Origin: Candidatus Woesearchaeota archaeon
Lineage (GTDB): Archaea > Nanobdellota > Nanobdellia > Woesearchaeales > ARS49
Direction: 5' to 3'
DNA: 6,727 bases
Assembly: GCA_023261345.1 (NCBI GenBank)
Contig: JAHFPE010000044.1
Span: 1-6,727 of the forward strand
Both the position numbers and the translations under genes were made by a program. The notes under the pieces are model-generated. The model searched no databases. It had not been told where the DNA came from and saw nothing but the letters and a program-made list of their open reading frames with translations. Every line of letters starts with the position of its first letter. Positions within the stretch are counted from its first letter, which is position 1. Of the stretch, positions 1 through 5,894 are shown in pieces.

Positions 1-54
1 ACGATGAACGTAACACGGCACCAACTGGCGGTGCTCAATGCAGGTTCAGTTTAG
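1..54 (+). other. Possible 3' end of a convergent gene (17 codons)
   Basis: Frame 1 is open from the window edge to a TAG at 52-54 and would encode a tail ending in LNAGSV. It would converge on the minus-strand operon that stops at 78, leaving a 23-bp T-rich gap (59-68 is mostly T). Seventeen open codons occur easily by chance, so this is only a possibility to test with upstream sequence. No domain can be judged. Confidence 0.15.
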
Positions 55-77
55 TGAAATTTTCTTCTGATTCGAAA

Positions 78-593
78 CTATTTGTGCAGTAATCCCTTCA
101 CGAACTCAATTTCACAAGGAAAATTTGCAGTAAATAGTTCAGGGTGGGTTTTGATTTCATTCTGAAGTTCATCAAATGAGCGCTTTTTGTACCCAACTAA
201 TTCATCGCAAAGTACTGGATCTTGATCACTAATTCCCTCGAATACAGCGAGCATACACTTTCGAATTCTTCCTTGCTCTTCAAACTGAAAATACTTCTTG
301 CACAGCTGTTTGAGTTCGCACATTAATTTTGTTTCTTCGAGTAGTTCTCTCCTGGCTGCATGTTCGTATGATTCGCCAAATTCAACCATTCCGCACGCTG
401 TGAAGTCATACTTGTTTGGCTCTGTTTTTTTGTTTGGGCTTCGTTTGCAAATAATGTATTTTCCGCAACTGTCTCGAATGAGAATTCCAACTACTCGCGT
501 GATAAATCCTTTCACTGGCTTCATACTTCGCAAATCTTTACCGATCACTCTATCTTGTTCATCAACAACGTCAACATAATGATCTTCATCCAT
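78..593 (-). CDS. NUDIX hydrolase, IDI/YfcD-like
   Basis: A 171-residue NUDIX-fold protein, expected to hydrolyse a nucleoside-diphosphate-linked or other pyrophosphate substrate in the cytosol with a divalent metal. The NUDIX box runs from G68 to L90: G-x5-E74-x7-R82-E83-L-L-E86-E87-T-K-L, matching the signature except that the usual Gly after EE-x is Lys89. The N-terminus (VDVVDEQDRVIG, residues 7-18) is the opening typical of isopentenyl-diphosphate isomerase type 1 and YfcD-like proteins. Cys67 sits just before the box, where IDI-1 keeps its catalytic Cys, but the metal-binding His of the IDI CGH motif is absent (CGM here) and the His of the LLHR-like strand is Thr32. A true isomerase is therefore doubtful. 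The frame is open upstream to an ATG at 695, but that would overlap the preceding gene by 110 nt. ATG 593 overlaps it by only 8 nt (ATGGATGA) and begins at the conserved domain, so I chose it. It is the last gene of the operon. Confidence 0.87.
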   Translation of the reverse strand: MDEDHYVDVVDEQDRVIGKDLRSMKPVKGFITRVVGILIRDSCGKYIICKRSPNKKTEPNKYDFTACGMVEFGESYEHAARRELLEETKLMCELKQLCKKYFQFEEQGRIRKCMLAVFEGISDQDPVLCDELVGYKKRSFDELQNEIKTHPELFTANFPCEIEFVKGLLHK

Positions 594-1626
594 GGTGTCC
601 GATTGAAACTGCCTCCTTTTGGCGTTTGTAGACAGGTATTTCTTCTTTTTTAATTTGCACACGAAGTCTTTCAAGATCAAATTCGTATAATTCATTTGCT
701 TCTGATACTAGCAGACAATTTGCATCATCCGGAGCATCTAATTGTAACAAGAGATCATCTCTTTGCATTTTAATGAATTTCTGAGCAGCGCGAGGAAGGC
801 AGAAGTCGCATGCAGTGCCTTCAAACGCTTGGATTCCTAGTTCTGGTGAGAAATATGATGAAATCGGAAGTTGCATTGATCCTGGTTTTCCAACAAGAGT
901 AACTCCGTCAGAGAACTCCCTGAGTATGTAAGGGTACGCCCCTTTTTCCAAGCCAACAACCCCTTCATTTTCTAGCTCTGCATCGATTAACTCTCGAGGA
1001 CATCTGTATTTTGGTTCATCTTTCATGCATGCTCCTTTTTTTCCTGTGGATTCGACAAATTTTTTAATTTGTTCGATGGCTACAATATCAATAGATTCTT
1101 GTGCCAAGCTCCGAGTTCGCCACAACTTCCAGCTGGTTGATATTGAATCGTTTGACTCTCTTCTATCGTCGCATGAAATCCAGGCTTCCACTATTCGCCG
1201 TTCTAATTGTTCCTCTTTCACTGTGTATTGATCACCGTGCACAATTGCATGCAGGTTGTACACTGAAGTTGCAGGTGCAATACAGAAAATGTCTTCTTCT
1301 TCACAATTTTGAAACCTAACGCCACAAGATGCGCGAAGTTGTTTTGCACAGCATAGTTTCCATCCTGTTTTCCAGCGCTTAATTCTAAACTCATCAAGAA
1401 GCCTGATAACTGCATCGTATGTACCATTTTCTATGAGCATAACTAAACTATTATCCTCTACAAATACATCACTACATTCTACAAATTCATGATCATTTGA
1501 GAAGAAACGTTGTCCGGGTCTAAAATCAATGAGAGACTGAAGTTTGTCACAGAATAGCCCTAGAGGCGTGCTATTATCTTCACACGTACCTTTCAGATCA
1601 AGGATTGTTGGTACATTCATGCGCAT
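586..1626 (-). CDS. Hypothetical cysteine-rich protein, unrecognised family
   Basis: I do not recognise this 346-residue protein. It has about 14 cysteines, including a CC pair at 92-93, single Cys at 101, 108 and 115, and a CxxC at 273-276 (CDFC). They are not arranged like a standard zinc ribbon or ferredoxin. It has no signal peptide and no membrane segment, so it is probably cytosolic. Alternating hydrophobic stretches near 41-66 and 240-270 suggest beta structure, and the last 30 residues are charged. Reality is supported by length and by its fit in the operon: its start lies inside the end of the FAD oxidoreductase gene and its stop overlaps the NUDIX start by 8 nt. Two ATGs are possible. 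The one at 1626 is the first after an in-frame stop. The one at 1620 (third codon) has an AGG six nt upstream and gives 344 residues; I slightly favour it. The partners suggest a metabolic role, but no function can be assigned. Confidence 0.8.
   Translation of the reverse strand: MRMNVPTILDLKGTCEDNSTPLGLFCDKLQSLIDFRPGQRFFSNDHEFVECSDVFVEDNSLVMLIENGTYDAVIRLLDEFRIKRWKTGWKLCCAKQLRASCGVRFQNCEEEDIFCIAPATSVYNLHAIVHGDQYTVKEEQLERRIVEAWISCDDRRESNDSISTSWKLWRTRSLAQESIDIVAIEQIKKFVESTGKKGACMKDEPKYRCPRELIDAELENEGVVGLEKGAYPYILREFSDGVTLVGKPGSMQLPISSYFSPELGIQAFEGTACDFCLPRAAQKFIKMQRDDLLLQLDAPDDANCLLVSEANELYEFDLERLRVQIKKEEIPVYKRQKEAVSIGHHG
612..617 (-). promoter_or_regulatory. Shine-Dalgarno-like AGGAGG ahead of the NUDIX gene
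   Basis: The minus strand reads AGGAGG, a strong anti-SD match, but it lies 18 nt before the ATG at 593, farther than usual. No in-frame ATG, GTG or TTG lies between the two. It may help ribosomes re-initiate after the overlapping upstream gene, or it may just be Arg-Arg-type codon content. Confidence 0.3.
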
Positions 1627-2887
1627 CCTGCACTATCATTTCAGCAACCTTGTACCCGCTTTCGAGTGCAACGTTTTGATTGCGTATTTTGGGGAAGGTT
1701 ACTTGAATTCCTGCATGATAAATCCACGCAAGTGGAGTTCTGTAAGAGGGAGCATATGAAACATAATCTTTGTCATACACTGGCTCTGCATATTTTTCCT
1801 TAAATACTTTAATCCATAAAAACTTTGCATTTGGGAAATATTTCTTGAGGCAAGCAGTGTATTCCCGAATAATTTGTTCATCAGAAAGCCCAATGTCTTC
1901 TTCACTCCCTCCGTATCTGATGCACCACGTTACTTTTCCTTTGTACTTATCGCAGAGCACAGAATGCTGCATCACAACTTGCACTCGCTCACCAAACAAG
2001 TTAATCCAGTATACGCCTTCTTTAAGCCAGTCTTCAGTTGCAAAACAAAGCCCAACTGCAGGACAATACCTTAATTTTCGTATGCTTGTAACGTACTCAT
2101 CTGGAAATCCGTGGGAGAATTTTATTAATTCAGGAACTGGAATCGTATTAACTAGTATGTCGAAGGTATCTTTTTTTCCATTGTAGATAAGTGTTTTTGC
2201 TGCAAGATCAAGTGCCGATAGTCGCGCGCTAAGAACAATGACACCACCTTTTTTTTGTATTTCTCTACTAAATCCCTCGATCATGGGCTGTAATCCTTTT
2301 GGTGGAAATGTGAAGTAATCATACCCTTCTTTTTCCCAAAGACGCTGACTGAATTGTGATGCAGAAATTTGTGATAACGGAATATTGAACTTATTTCGTC
2401 CGTACAAATTCCACCAAAAATAATCTGTTGCTTCTTTTCCACAATACTTATAGAGCCAATCTTGCGCATTCTCTTGTGCAGAAATTTTTGGAACTGTTGG
2501 CTTTAGTATTGTGTACGCACCAAATGCGGCAAACCTCAATTTCGCCCAAACACTTGATCCAGGCATTCTGAAAAACTCCCATAACTTTCGTAATTCGTAT
2601 AATTTACCATTGACTCCTAGAGACATTCGCACTCGTTGCCATTTTGCCCCAGTCATGACACCAAAACGCGTAAGAGCAGCAATTGTGTATTTATTTGAGC
2701 GAACAATATGATGATAAAATTTAGGAATCCACTCCCCCTCCACTTCAAAACTTGCTGCAAGACCGCCAAGATGATTGTCTTTTTCAAGAATTGTCACAGC
2801 AAAACCTGCATCCAGCAATTTTTCTGCACAAGAAAGTCCAGCAAGCCCACCGCCAAGAACCATGACATTTTTTGTTGATTTGTTCAT
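1598..2887 (-). CDS. FAD-dependent oxidoreductase (HemY/amine oxidase-like)
   Basis: A 429-residue flavoprotein. Residues 8-42 form a complete dinucleotide-binding fold: VMVLGGGLAG with G12-x-G14-x-x-G17, then Glu35 in TILEKD to bind the adenosine ribose, then the GG pair (41-42) of the HLGGLAAS motif that follows in this superfamily. The C-terminus (about 385-418) has the second FAD-contacting segment, with FPKIRNQN and ALESGYKVAE resembling the 'SG..aA' motif of amine oxidase, HemY and phytoene desaturase relatives. Length is usual for the family. Relatives near NDP-sugar epimerases often act in polysaccharide or glycolipid synthesis (the UDP-galactopyranose mutase neighbourhood); the substrate here is unknown. 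The residues of canonical PpoX or UGM cannot be confirmed by eye, so I give no gene symbol. It is the second gene of the operon, 47 bp after the SDR gene, and its end overlaps the next gene by 23-29 nt. ATG 2887 has a good ribosome binding site and leads directly into the Rossmann strand. Confidence 0.92.
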   Translation of the reverse strand: MNKSTKNVMVLGGGLAGLSCAEKLLDAGFAVTILEKDNHLGGLAASFEVEGEWIPKFYHHIVRSNKYTIAALTRFGVMTGAKWQRVRMSLGVNGKLYELRKLWEFFRMPGSSVWAKLRFAAFGAYTILKPTVPKISAQENAQDWLYKYCGKEATDYFWWNLYGRNKFNIPLSQISASQFSQRLWEKEGYDYFTFPPKGLQPMIEGFSREIQKKGGVIVLSARLSALDLAAKTLIYNGKKDTFDILVNTIPVPELIKFSHGFPDEYVTSIRKLRYCPAVGLCFATEDWLKEGVYWINLFGERVQVVMQHSVLCDKYKGKVTWCIRYGGSEEDIGLSDEQIIREYTACLKKYFPNAKFLWIKVFKEKYAEPVYDKDYVSYAPSYRTPLAWIYHAGIQVTFPKIRNQNVALESGYKVAEMIVQDAHECTNNP

Positions 2888-2891
2888 ATAG

Positions 2892-2899
2892 ACCTTCCT
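2892..2899 (-). promoter_or_regulatory. Ribosome binding site of the FAD oxidoreductase gene
   Basis: The minus strand reads AGGAAGGT four nt before the ATG at 2887, a credible Shine-Dalgarno sequence. It supports this start and shows that operon-internal genes use leadered initiation, whereas the promoter-proximal SDR gene appears leaderless. The 47-bp gap is AT-rich (2917-2926), so a weak internal promoter is possible but not distinct. Confidence 0.6.
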
Positions 2900-2934
2900 G
2901 AAACTTTAGTTGTTTTTTAATTTAAGGAGTTAAT

Positions 2935-3879
2935 TTAGTGCGGAGATATCATTTCATCTCTATACTTGTATCTTGGATCAGCAAACATCTCTCGAACTGC
3001 AACATGAAACGGAGTGTACATGACCCCAAATTCTTTAGTCCAAGGTTCAATTGGAAATTCATCACCCGCAATTAATGCAGAGAGCTGATCTGTGGTAAAG
3101 ACTGCTTTTCCAGTAAGCTTGTTAAACGTATTTAACAGTGCACCAAATAACCATGGTGGAAATCGAATGAAAACTCTATGAAGCCCTCTTTCTTTTGCAA
3201 GAATTTTCATCATTGCAATGTATGGAATGCGTTCATGTCCTATCACGTTGTGTATGCGATTTTTAGGACCAATTCGAATGGCGGAGAGAATAATTCTGCA
3301 CATATCCTGCACATAAAGAGGTTGTCTCACGAATGTTCCGATACCAGGTATTGGAAACACTGGCGATTTCTCCATGAATTTTGTAAGCCAGCCAAGATGT
3401 TTTGCATCAAAACACCCATACATGAGTGGTGGACGAAAAATAGTATGGGAGACTCCACTTCGCCTCACTTCGATTTCACCAAGGCGTTTTGTTGTAGTAT
3501 AGTCGTCAGTTGCAACAGAAATAACAACTGAAGAACTCAAATGCACAAGATGCTTAATTCGATATTGTTTGCAGGCTGCAAGCACGAAATTAACTGAGGA
3601 AATGTTGTTTCTCTCAAATAATTCACGAGATGGCGCAGCGATTTGCGCCTGGAGTTGTACAACTGCAAAAGAATCCTTAAACAATTGCATCCACGTTCCT
3701 TGCTGCGAACAGTCGGCAACAACACACTTTACATTCGGATTAATCTTCTTTAGAAGAGAAAGATTATGTTCATTCTTGTCAAGAGCAACTACAAAAAATT
3801 CACTTTTCACCAACATTTGAACTAAATTCTGACCAACTAGACCTGCTGCGCCTGTGACGATGATCTTTTTTTGCTGCAT
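2935..3879 (-). CDS. NAD-dependent epimerase/dehydratase (extended SDR)
   Basis: A 314-residue extended short-chain dehydrogenase/reductase of the NAD-dependent epimerase/dehydratase type. The N-terminal Rossmann motif is IIVTGAAGLVG, with G10-x-x-G13-x-x-G16. Asp34 at the end of the second strand (VVALD) favours NAD(H) over NADP(H). The catalytic triad is visible as Ser115-117 (HLSSS) and Tyr127-x3-Lys131 (YTTTK), followed by the family segment FRPPLMYG at 148-155. The C-terminal half (about 185-290) is the substrate domain. Many relatives act on nucleotide sugars; others reduce sterols, flavonoids or lipids, so substrate class is inferred only. It is the first gene of the minus-strand operon and has a TATA-like box about 25 nt before its ATG, implying a leaderless mRNA. 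Length is normal for the family and no key residue is missing. ATG 3879 immediately precedes the first beta strand. Confidence 0.92.
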   Translation of the reverse strand: MQQKKIIVTGAAGLVGQNLVQMLVKSEFFVVALDKNEHNLSLLKKINPNVKCVVADCSQQGTWMQLFKDSFAVVQLQAQIAAPSRELFERNNISSVNFVLAACKQYRIKHLVHLSSSVVISVATDDYTTTKRLGEIEVRRSGVSHTIFRPPLMYGCFDAKHLGWLTKFMEKSPVFPIPGIGTFVRQPLYVQDMCRIILSAIRIGPKNRIHNVIGHERIPYIAMMKILAKERGLHRVFIRFPPWLFGALLNTFNKLTGKAVFTTDQLSALIAGDEFPIEPWTKEFGVMYTPFHVAVREMFADPRYKYRDEMISPH

Positions 3880-3900
3880 AATTTATGAAGAATATGCTGC

Positions 3901-3908
3901 TATTAAAA
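3901..3908 (-). promoter_or_regulatory. TATA box of the minus-strand operon
   Basis: On the minus strand TTTTAATA ends 21 nt before the ATG at 3879, so its centre is about 25 nt from it. That matches archaeal TBP-site to transcription-start spacing and puts the start at or next to the ATG (leaderless). It is the only evident promoter for the four genes down to 78. Confidence 0.6.
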
Positions 3909-3931
3909 GATTAGTGTAGAAAACTCAAAAG

Positions 3932-3939
3932 TTATAAAG
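3932..3939 (+). promoter_or_regulatory. TATA box of the helical-protein gene
   Basis: TTATAAAG preceded by an A-rich, BRE-like stretch (TCAAAAG, 3925-3931) is centred about 26 nt before the ATG at 3961. The predicted transcription start coincides with the ATG, so the mRNA should be leaderless; no Shine-Dalgarno is present. It lies 23 bp from the oppositely oriented TATA box of the minus-strand operon. Confidence 0.65.
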
Positions 3940-3953
3940 AAACACTGGTGTTT
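3940..3953. repeat. Inverted repeat between TATA box and start codon
   Basis: AAACAC-TG-GTGTTT is a perfect 6-bp inverted repeat with a 2-bp spacer. It begins directly after the plus-strand TATA box and ends 7 bp before the ATG at 3961. This position is typical of archaeal repressor operators that block polymerase recruitment. A 6-bp repeat in an 81-bp AT-rich region can arise by chance. Confidence 0.35.
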
Positions 3954-3960
3954 ATTCACT

Positions 3961-5358
3961 ATGATCCTTGATGATTTGCTTAGGTCAATTCCGGAAATAC
4001 ATGAACAACCCTTGAGTGAATTTAGTACTTGGCTTCACGCAAGCAGTTCCGGTACCTTGGAGGATGATGTAAAAAAATTGCAATTTGGTTTTGAAGTGCA
4101 CAGAAAACAACAGTCATTACTAAGAGGTAAGCTCGCTGCGTTTCATGAGAAATACACCTCTATTATTTCATGCATGGCTGCTCAGTTGGAACATTCAAAA
4201 GATATGCACTACAAACCTGTGCTATTTACCCTTTTACTTCAGCAAGCAGGAATTGCTAAAAACATTTTCTATTCTGGAGATGAAGAACCAGGAAGAGTTG
4301 TTGCACATTCTCCAACATCAGCAAAATATTGGCATGCTGCAGCAGATGCGGCACTGCGTTATTCAGATGATCCTACAGATATTGCACTTGCGCTGTCAGT
4401 AAAAATAGATGCAAGTAAGGAGTTGTATAAATTGTATAATCAGCCAGACACTGCAGATGCTGGAAAAGCAGAATATTGGGCTGCCGAGTTTTATGATTGC
4501 CAAGTCAAGCAAGCAGCGGTTTTAGCCACGGCAGTTCACCAAAATACTCGAAGCGCACTTCAGAAAATAACATACACTGCCAGGTTTTTGTTTAGAAAAA
4601 CCCGCGATTGTAACTGGCTGATTCGTGCATATTGTGATCGTTCAGAATACAGAAGAATTTATGCGGAATCGTTCAATAAAAAACGGCATGAGGAATGTGA
4701 GTATGATGCATTCAAGACGTTTGGAATGCGCGAAATGTTTTCGCAAGCAAAAGCCGCATTTGAATTATTTCATATTACAAAAAAGCCGATATGGGCGCAG
4801 GTGAGTGATAGTAACTTAGTACACGGAATGAATTATTACTTAAAACGCGCACTAAACAGAGGATTTACCAGCGGAGTTCCGATAATTAAACAATTGCGAC
4901 AGCGATGTGATCAAGCGAATGAAGCATACGAGACGTCAAAGATTGGAGGAGAAAAAGGGATTGCCGAAGCAGATGTCACAAAAGTTTGTGAAGTCCTAGG
5001 ACTCTTAACAACCCGCAATTACCATCTTCTTGGAAGAGAATACGTACGCCGCGGGAAATGCCTTTCTGCAGCAAGAGCGCATCATCATCAAGCAAAAATT
5101 GCTGTAGAATTATACAGAAAGAAAAAAGATGGAGAGTTTCTTTCATGGGCAGTAGCAGGGTACCAACGTGCTAGCGATAACTATCTCAAATGCTCAAAAG
5201 AAGAACATAAAAGAATGGGAGAAGTTTTAATTAAAGAGAAAATTTACTACAATCAGTTGCTCAATCGAAGCGGTGCATCATATTGCAAGAGTCCGAACTC
5301 TTCCATGCGAAACAAAGGAACTCGTTTTGGAAGAGCGTCGTGCAGGTATCAAACATAA
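3961..5358 (+). CDS. Hypothetical alpha-helical, TPR-like protein
   Basis: I recognise no family for this 465-residue protein. Nearly the whole length reads as amphipathic helices rich in Ala, Lys, Glu, Tyr and Leu, with few Gly or Pro. Paired helices with Trp/Tyr and small residues, such as KYWHAAADAALRYS (122-135), KAEYWAAEFYD (169-179) and LSWAVAGYQRASDNYLK (394-410), resemble degenerate tetratricopeptide-type units, so a solenoid scaffold is the best structural guess. There is no signal peptide or membrane span. A His cluster (ARAHHHQAK, 371-379) may bind metal or be incidental. The leaderless promoter supports ATG 3961. The final 30 residues (about 436-465) turn abruptly Ser/Arg/Cys-rich, while the +1 frame from about 5264 to a TGA at 5369-5371 reads as a more natural helical end, so a frameshift near 5255-5265 is possible. 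It is divergent from the enzyme operon and may share its regulation. Confidence 0.75.
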   Translation: MILDDLLRSIPEIHEQPLSEFSTWLHASSSGTLEDDVKKLQFGFEVHRKQQSLLRGKLAAFHEKYTSIISCMAAQLEHSKDMHYKPVLFTLLLQQAGIAKNIFYSGDEEPGRVVAHSPTSAKYWHAAADAALRYSDDPTDIALALSVKIDASKELYKLYNQPDTADAGKAEYWAAEFYDCQVKQAAVLATAVHQNTRSALQKITYTARFLFRKTRDCNWLIRAYCDRSEYRRIYAESFNKKRHEECEYDAFKTFGMREMFSQAKAAFELFHITKKPIWAQVSDSNLVHGMNYYLKRALNRGFTSGVPIIKQLRQRCDQANEAYETSKIGGEKGIAEADVTKVCEVLGLLTTRNYHLLGREYVRRGKCLSAARAHHHQAKIAVELYRKKKDGEFLSWAVAGYQRASDNYLKCSKEEHKRMGEVLIKEKIYYNQLLNRSGASYCKSPNSSMRNKGTRFGRASCRYQT

Positions 5359-5388
5359 TAAACTGATGTGACTCTTGTTTTGTGAACG

Positions 5389-5400
5389 AAATTTAAATTT
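5389..5400. repeat. 12-bp AT palindrome, possible TATA element
   Basis: AAATTTAAATTT is a perfect 12-bp palindrome in the 143-bp spacer 5359-5501. As a TATA element it would direct a plus-strand start near 5420, just before the possible hairpin at 5425-5458. An ATG follows at 5401 but opens only 17 codons. Low-complexity AT sequence often forms such palindromes. Confidence 0.25.
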
Positions 5401-5424
5401 ATGGCGCGAACTGGCAGTTTATTC

Positions 5425-5458
5425 TTACTTGCGCTTGATAATCGAAAGATTTAAGTAA
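5425..5458 (+). other. Possible GNRA-capped hairpin in the intergenic spacer
   Basis: TTACTT (5425-5430) pairs with AAGTAA (5453-5458). Inside, AATC (5440-5443) pairs with GATT (5448-5451) around a GAAA tetraloop. The internal loop is asymmetric (nine nt against one), so stability is modest. It could be part of the 5' leader of the 105-residue gene or a small RNA. The competing reading is that TTTAAG at 5450-5455 is the TATA box of the gene starting at 5502, leaving a leader of about 24 nt. Confidence 0.25.
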
Positions 5459-5501
5459 CAAATTAGAAACAGGAATTCTACGATAACGAGAAAAGAATTT
5501 T

Positions 5502-5819
5502 ATGATACACGCAGAATACGCATTTGAAACTGCCTCGAAATACGTCGGCATGAACAGGATACCTTATACGATTGCGCAGATAAGAATTACAGATCCCGAG
5601 TACTCAACACGTAAAGGATATCTTTTACTCGTGCAAGGAGAGTCATGGGTGTACAAAAAAGACGTTCTCCACGTTGTGCAAAAAACGGGAAAGACAGAAC
5701 TTCTCATTGCAAATGGAAAATCACATAAATTATTAGGTCTCTTCAAGACAAACCGTATTGACTTCGAACAAATATTCGAAAACTTAGACGCTAAATCCGC
5801 CGATGTACAATCCTTGTAA
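5502..5819 (+). CDS. Hypothetical 105-residue protein
   Basis: I recognise no family for this small protein. Residues 1-15 look helical (MIHAEYAFETASKYV). From about 18 to 80 the pattern alternates hydrophobic and polar residues with turns (RKGYLLLVQGESWVYKK, 37-53; KTELLIANGKSH, 64-75), suggesting a small beta-rich domain, followed by a helical, acidic C-terminus. There is no signal peptide, membrane span or cysteine. ATG 5502 is the first after an in-frame TAA at 5484. Its ribosome binding site is weak, and a possible TATA element lies at 5450-5455. It is flanked by plus-strand genes with 143-bp and 75-bp gaps and the DUF362 gene has its own promoter, so it is probably transcribed alone. 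Clear of overlaps and with a coherent pattern, it is probably real, but the function is unknown. Confidence 0.6.
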   Translation: MIHAEYAFETASKYVGMNRIPYTIAQIRITDPEYSTRKGYLLLVQGESWVYKKDVLHVVQKTGKTELLIANGKSHKLLGLFKTNRIDFEQIFENLDAKSADVQSL

Positions 5820-5843
5820 TTTGAATCATTTCTATGAACGCAA

Positions 5844-5859
5844 TTGAACACTTGTTCAA
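5844..5859. repeat. Perfect 7-bp inverted repeat, candidate operator
   Basis: TTGAACA-CT-TGTTCAA is a perfect 7-bp inverted repeat with a 2-bp spacer. It ends 6 bp before the TATA box of the DUF362 gene, so it abuts or overlaps the expected BRE. A two-nt loop disfavours an RNA hairpin, while the 16-bp dyad suits a dimeric winged-helix regulator that would compete with TFB or help recruit it. Confidence 0.5.
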
Positions 5860-5865
5860 GAAAGC

Positions 5866-5873
5866 TTTTAAAC
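5866..5873 (+). promoter_or_regulatory. TATA box of the DUF362 gene
   Basis: TTTTAAAC, preceded by the purine-rich AAGAAAGC, is centred about 26 nt before the ATG at 5895, the same spacing as at 3932-3939. The predicted transcript is leaderless and there is no Shine-Dalgarno sequence. Confidence 0.6.
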
Positions 5874-5894
5874 AACACTCACGTGATCTGTTTC

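Noticed and set aside
1..60. tRNA-like T-arm motif (GGTTCA) and short GCACC/GGTGC hairpin
   Set aside because: No acceptor stem, anticodon arm or D-arm can be paired around it, and the hairpin is only about five base pairs with no terminator-like tract directly after it.
298..579. 93-codon plus-strand frame inside the NUDIX gene
   Set aside because: It is an antisense shadow of a well-supported gene, with Ser/Cys-rich composition and no start signals.
594..695. N-terminal extension of the NUDIX gene to ATG 695
   Set aside because: It would overlap the upstream gene by 110 nt and add a Lys-rich segment with no family match; ATG 593 starts exactly at the conserved domain.
1770..2186. 138-codon plus-strand frame inside the FAD oxidoreductase gene
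   Set aside because: It is antisense to a clearly conserved flavoprotein; the Ser/Thr-rich translation shows no domain.
5401..5454. 17-codon frame starting MARTGSLF in the spacer
   Set aside because: It is too short, has no ribosome binding site, and its ATG directly abuts the AT palindrome.
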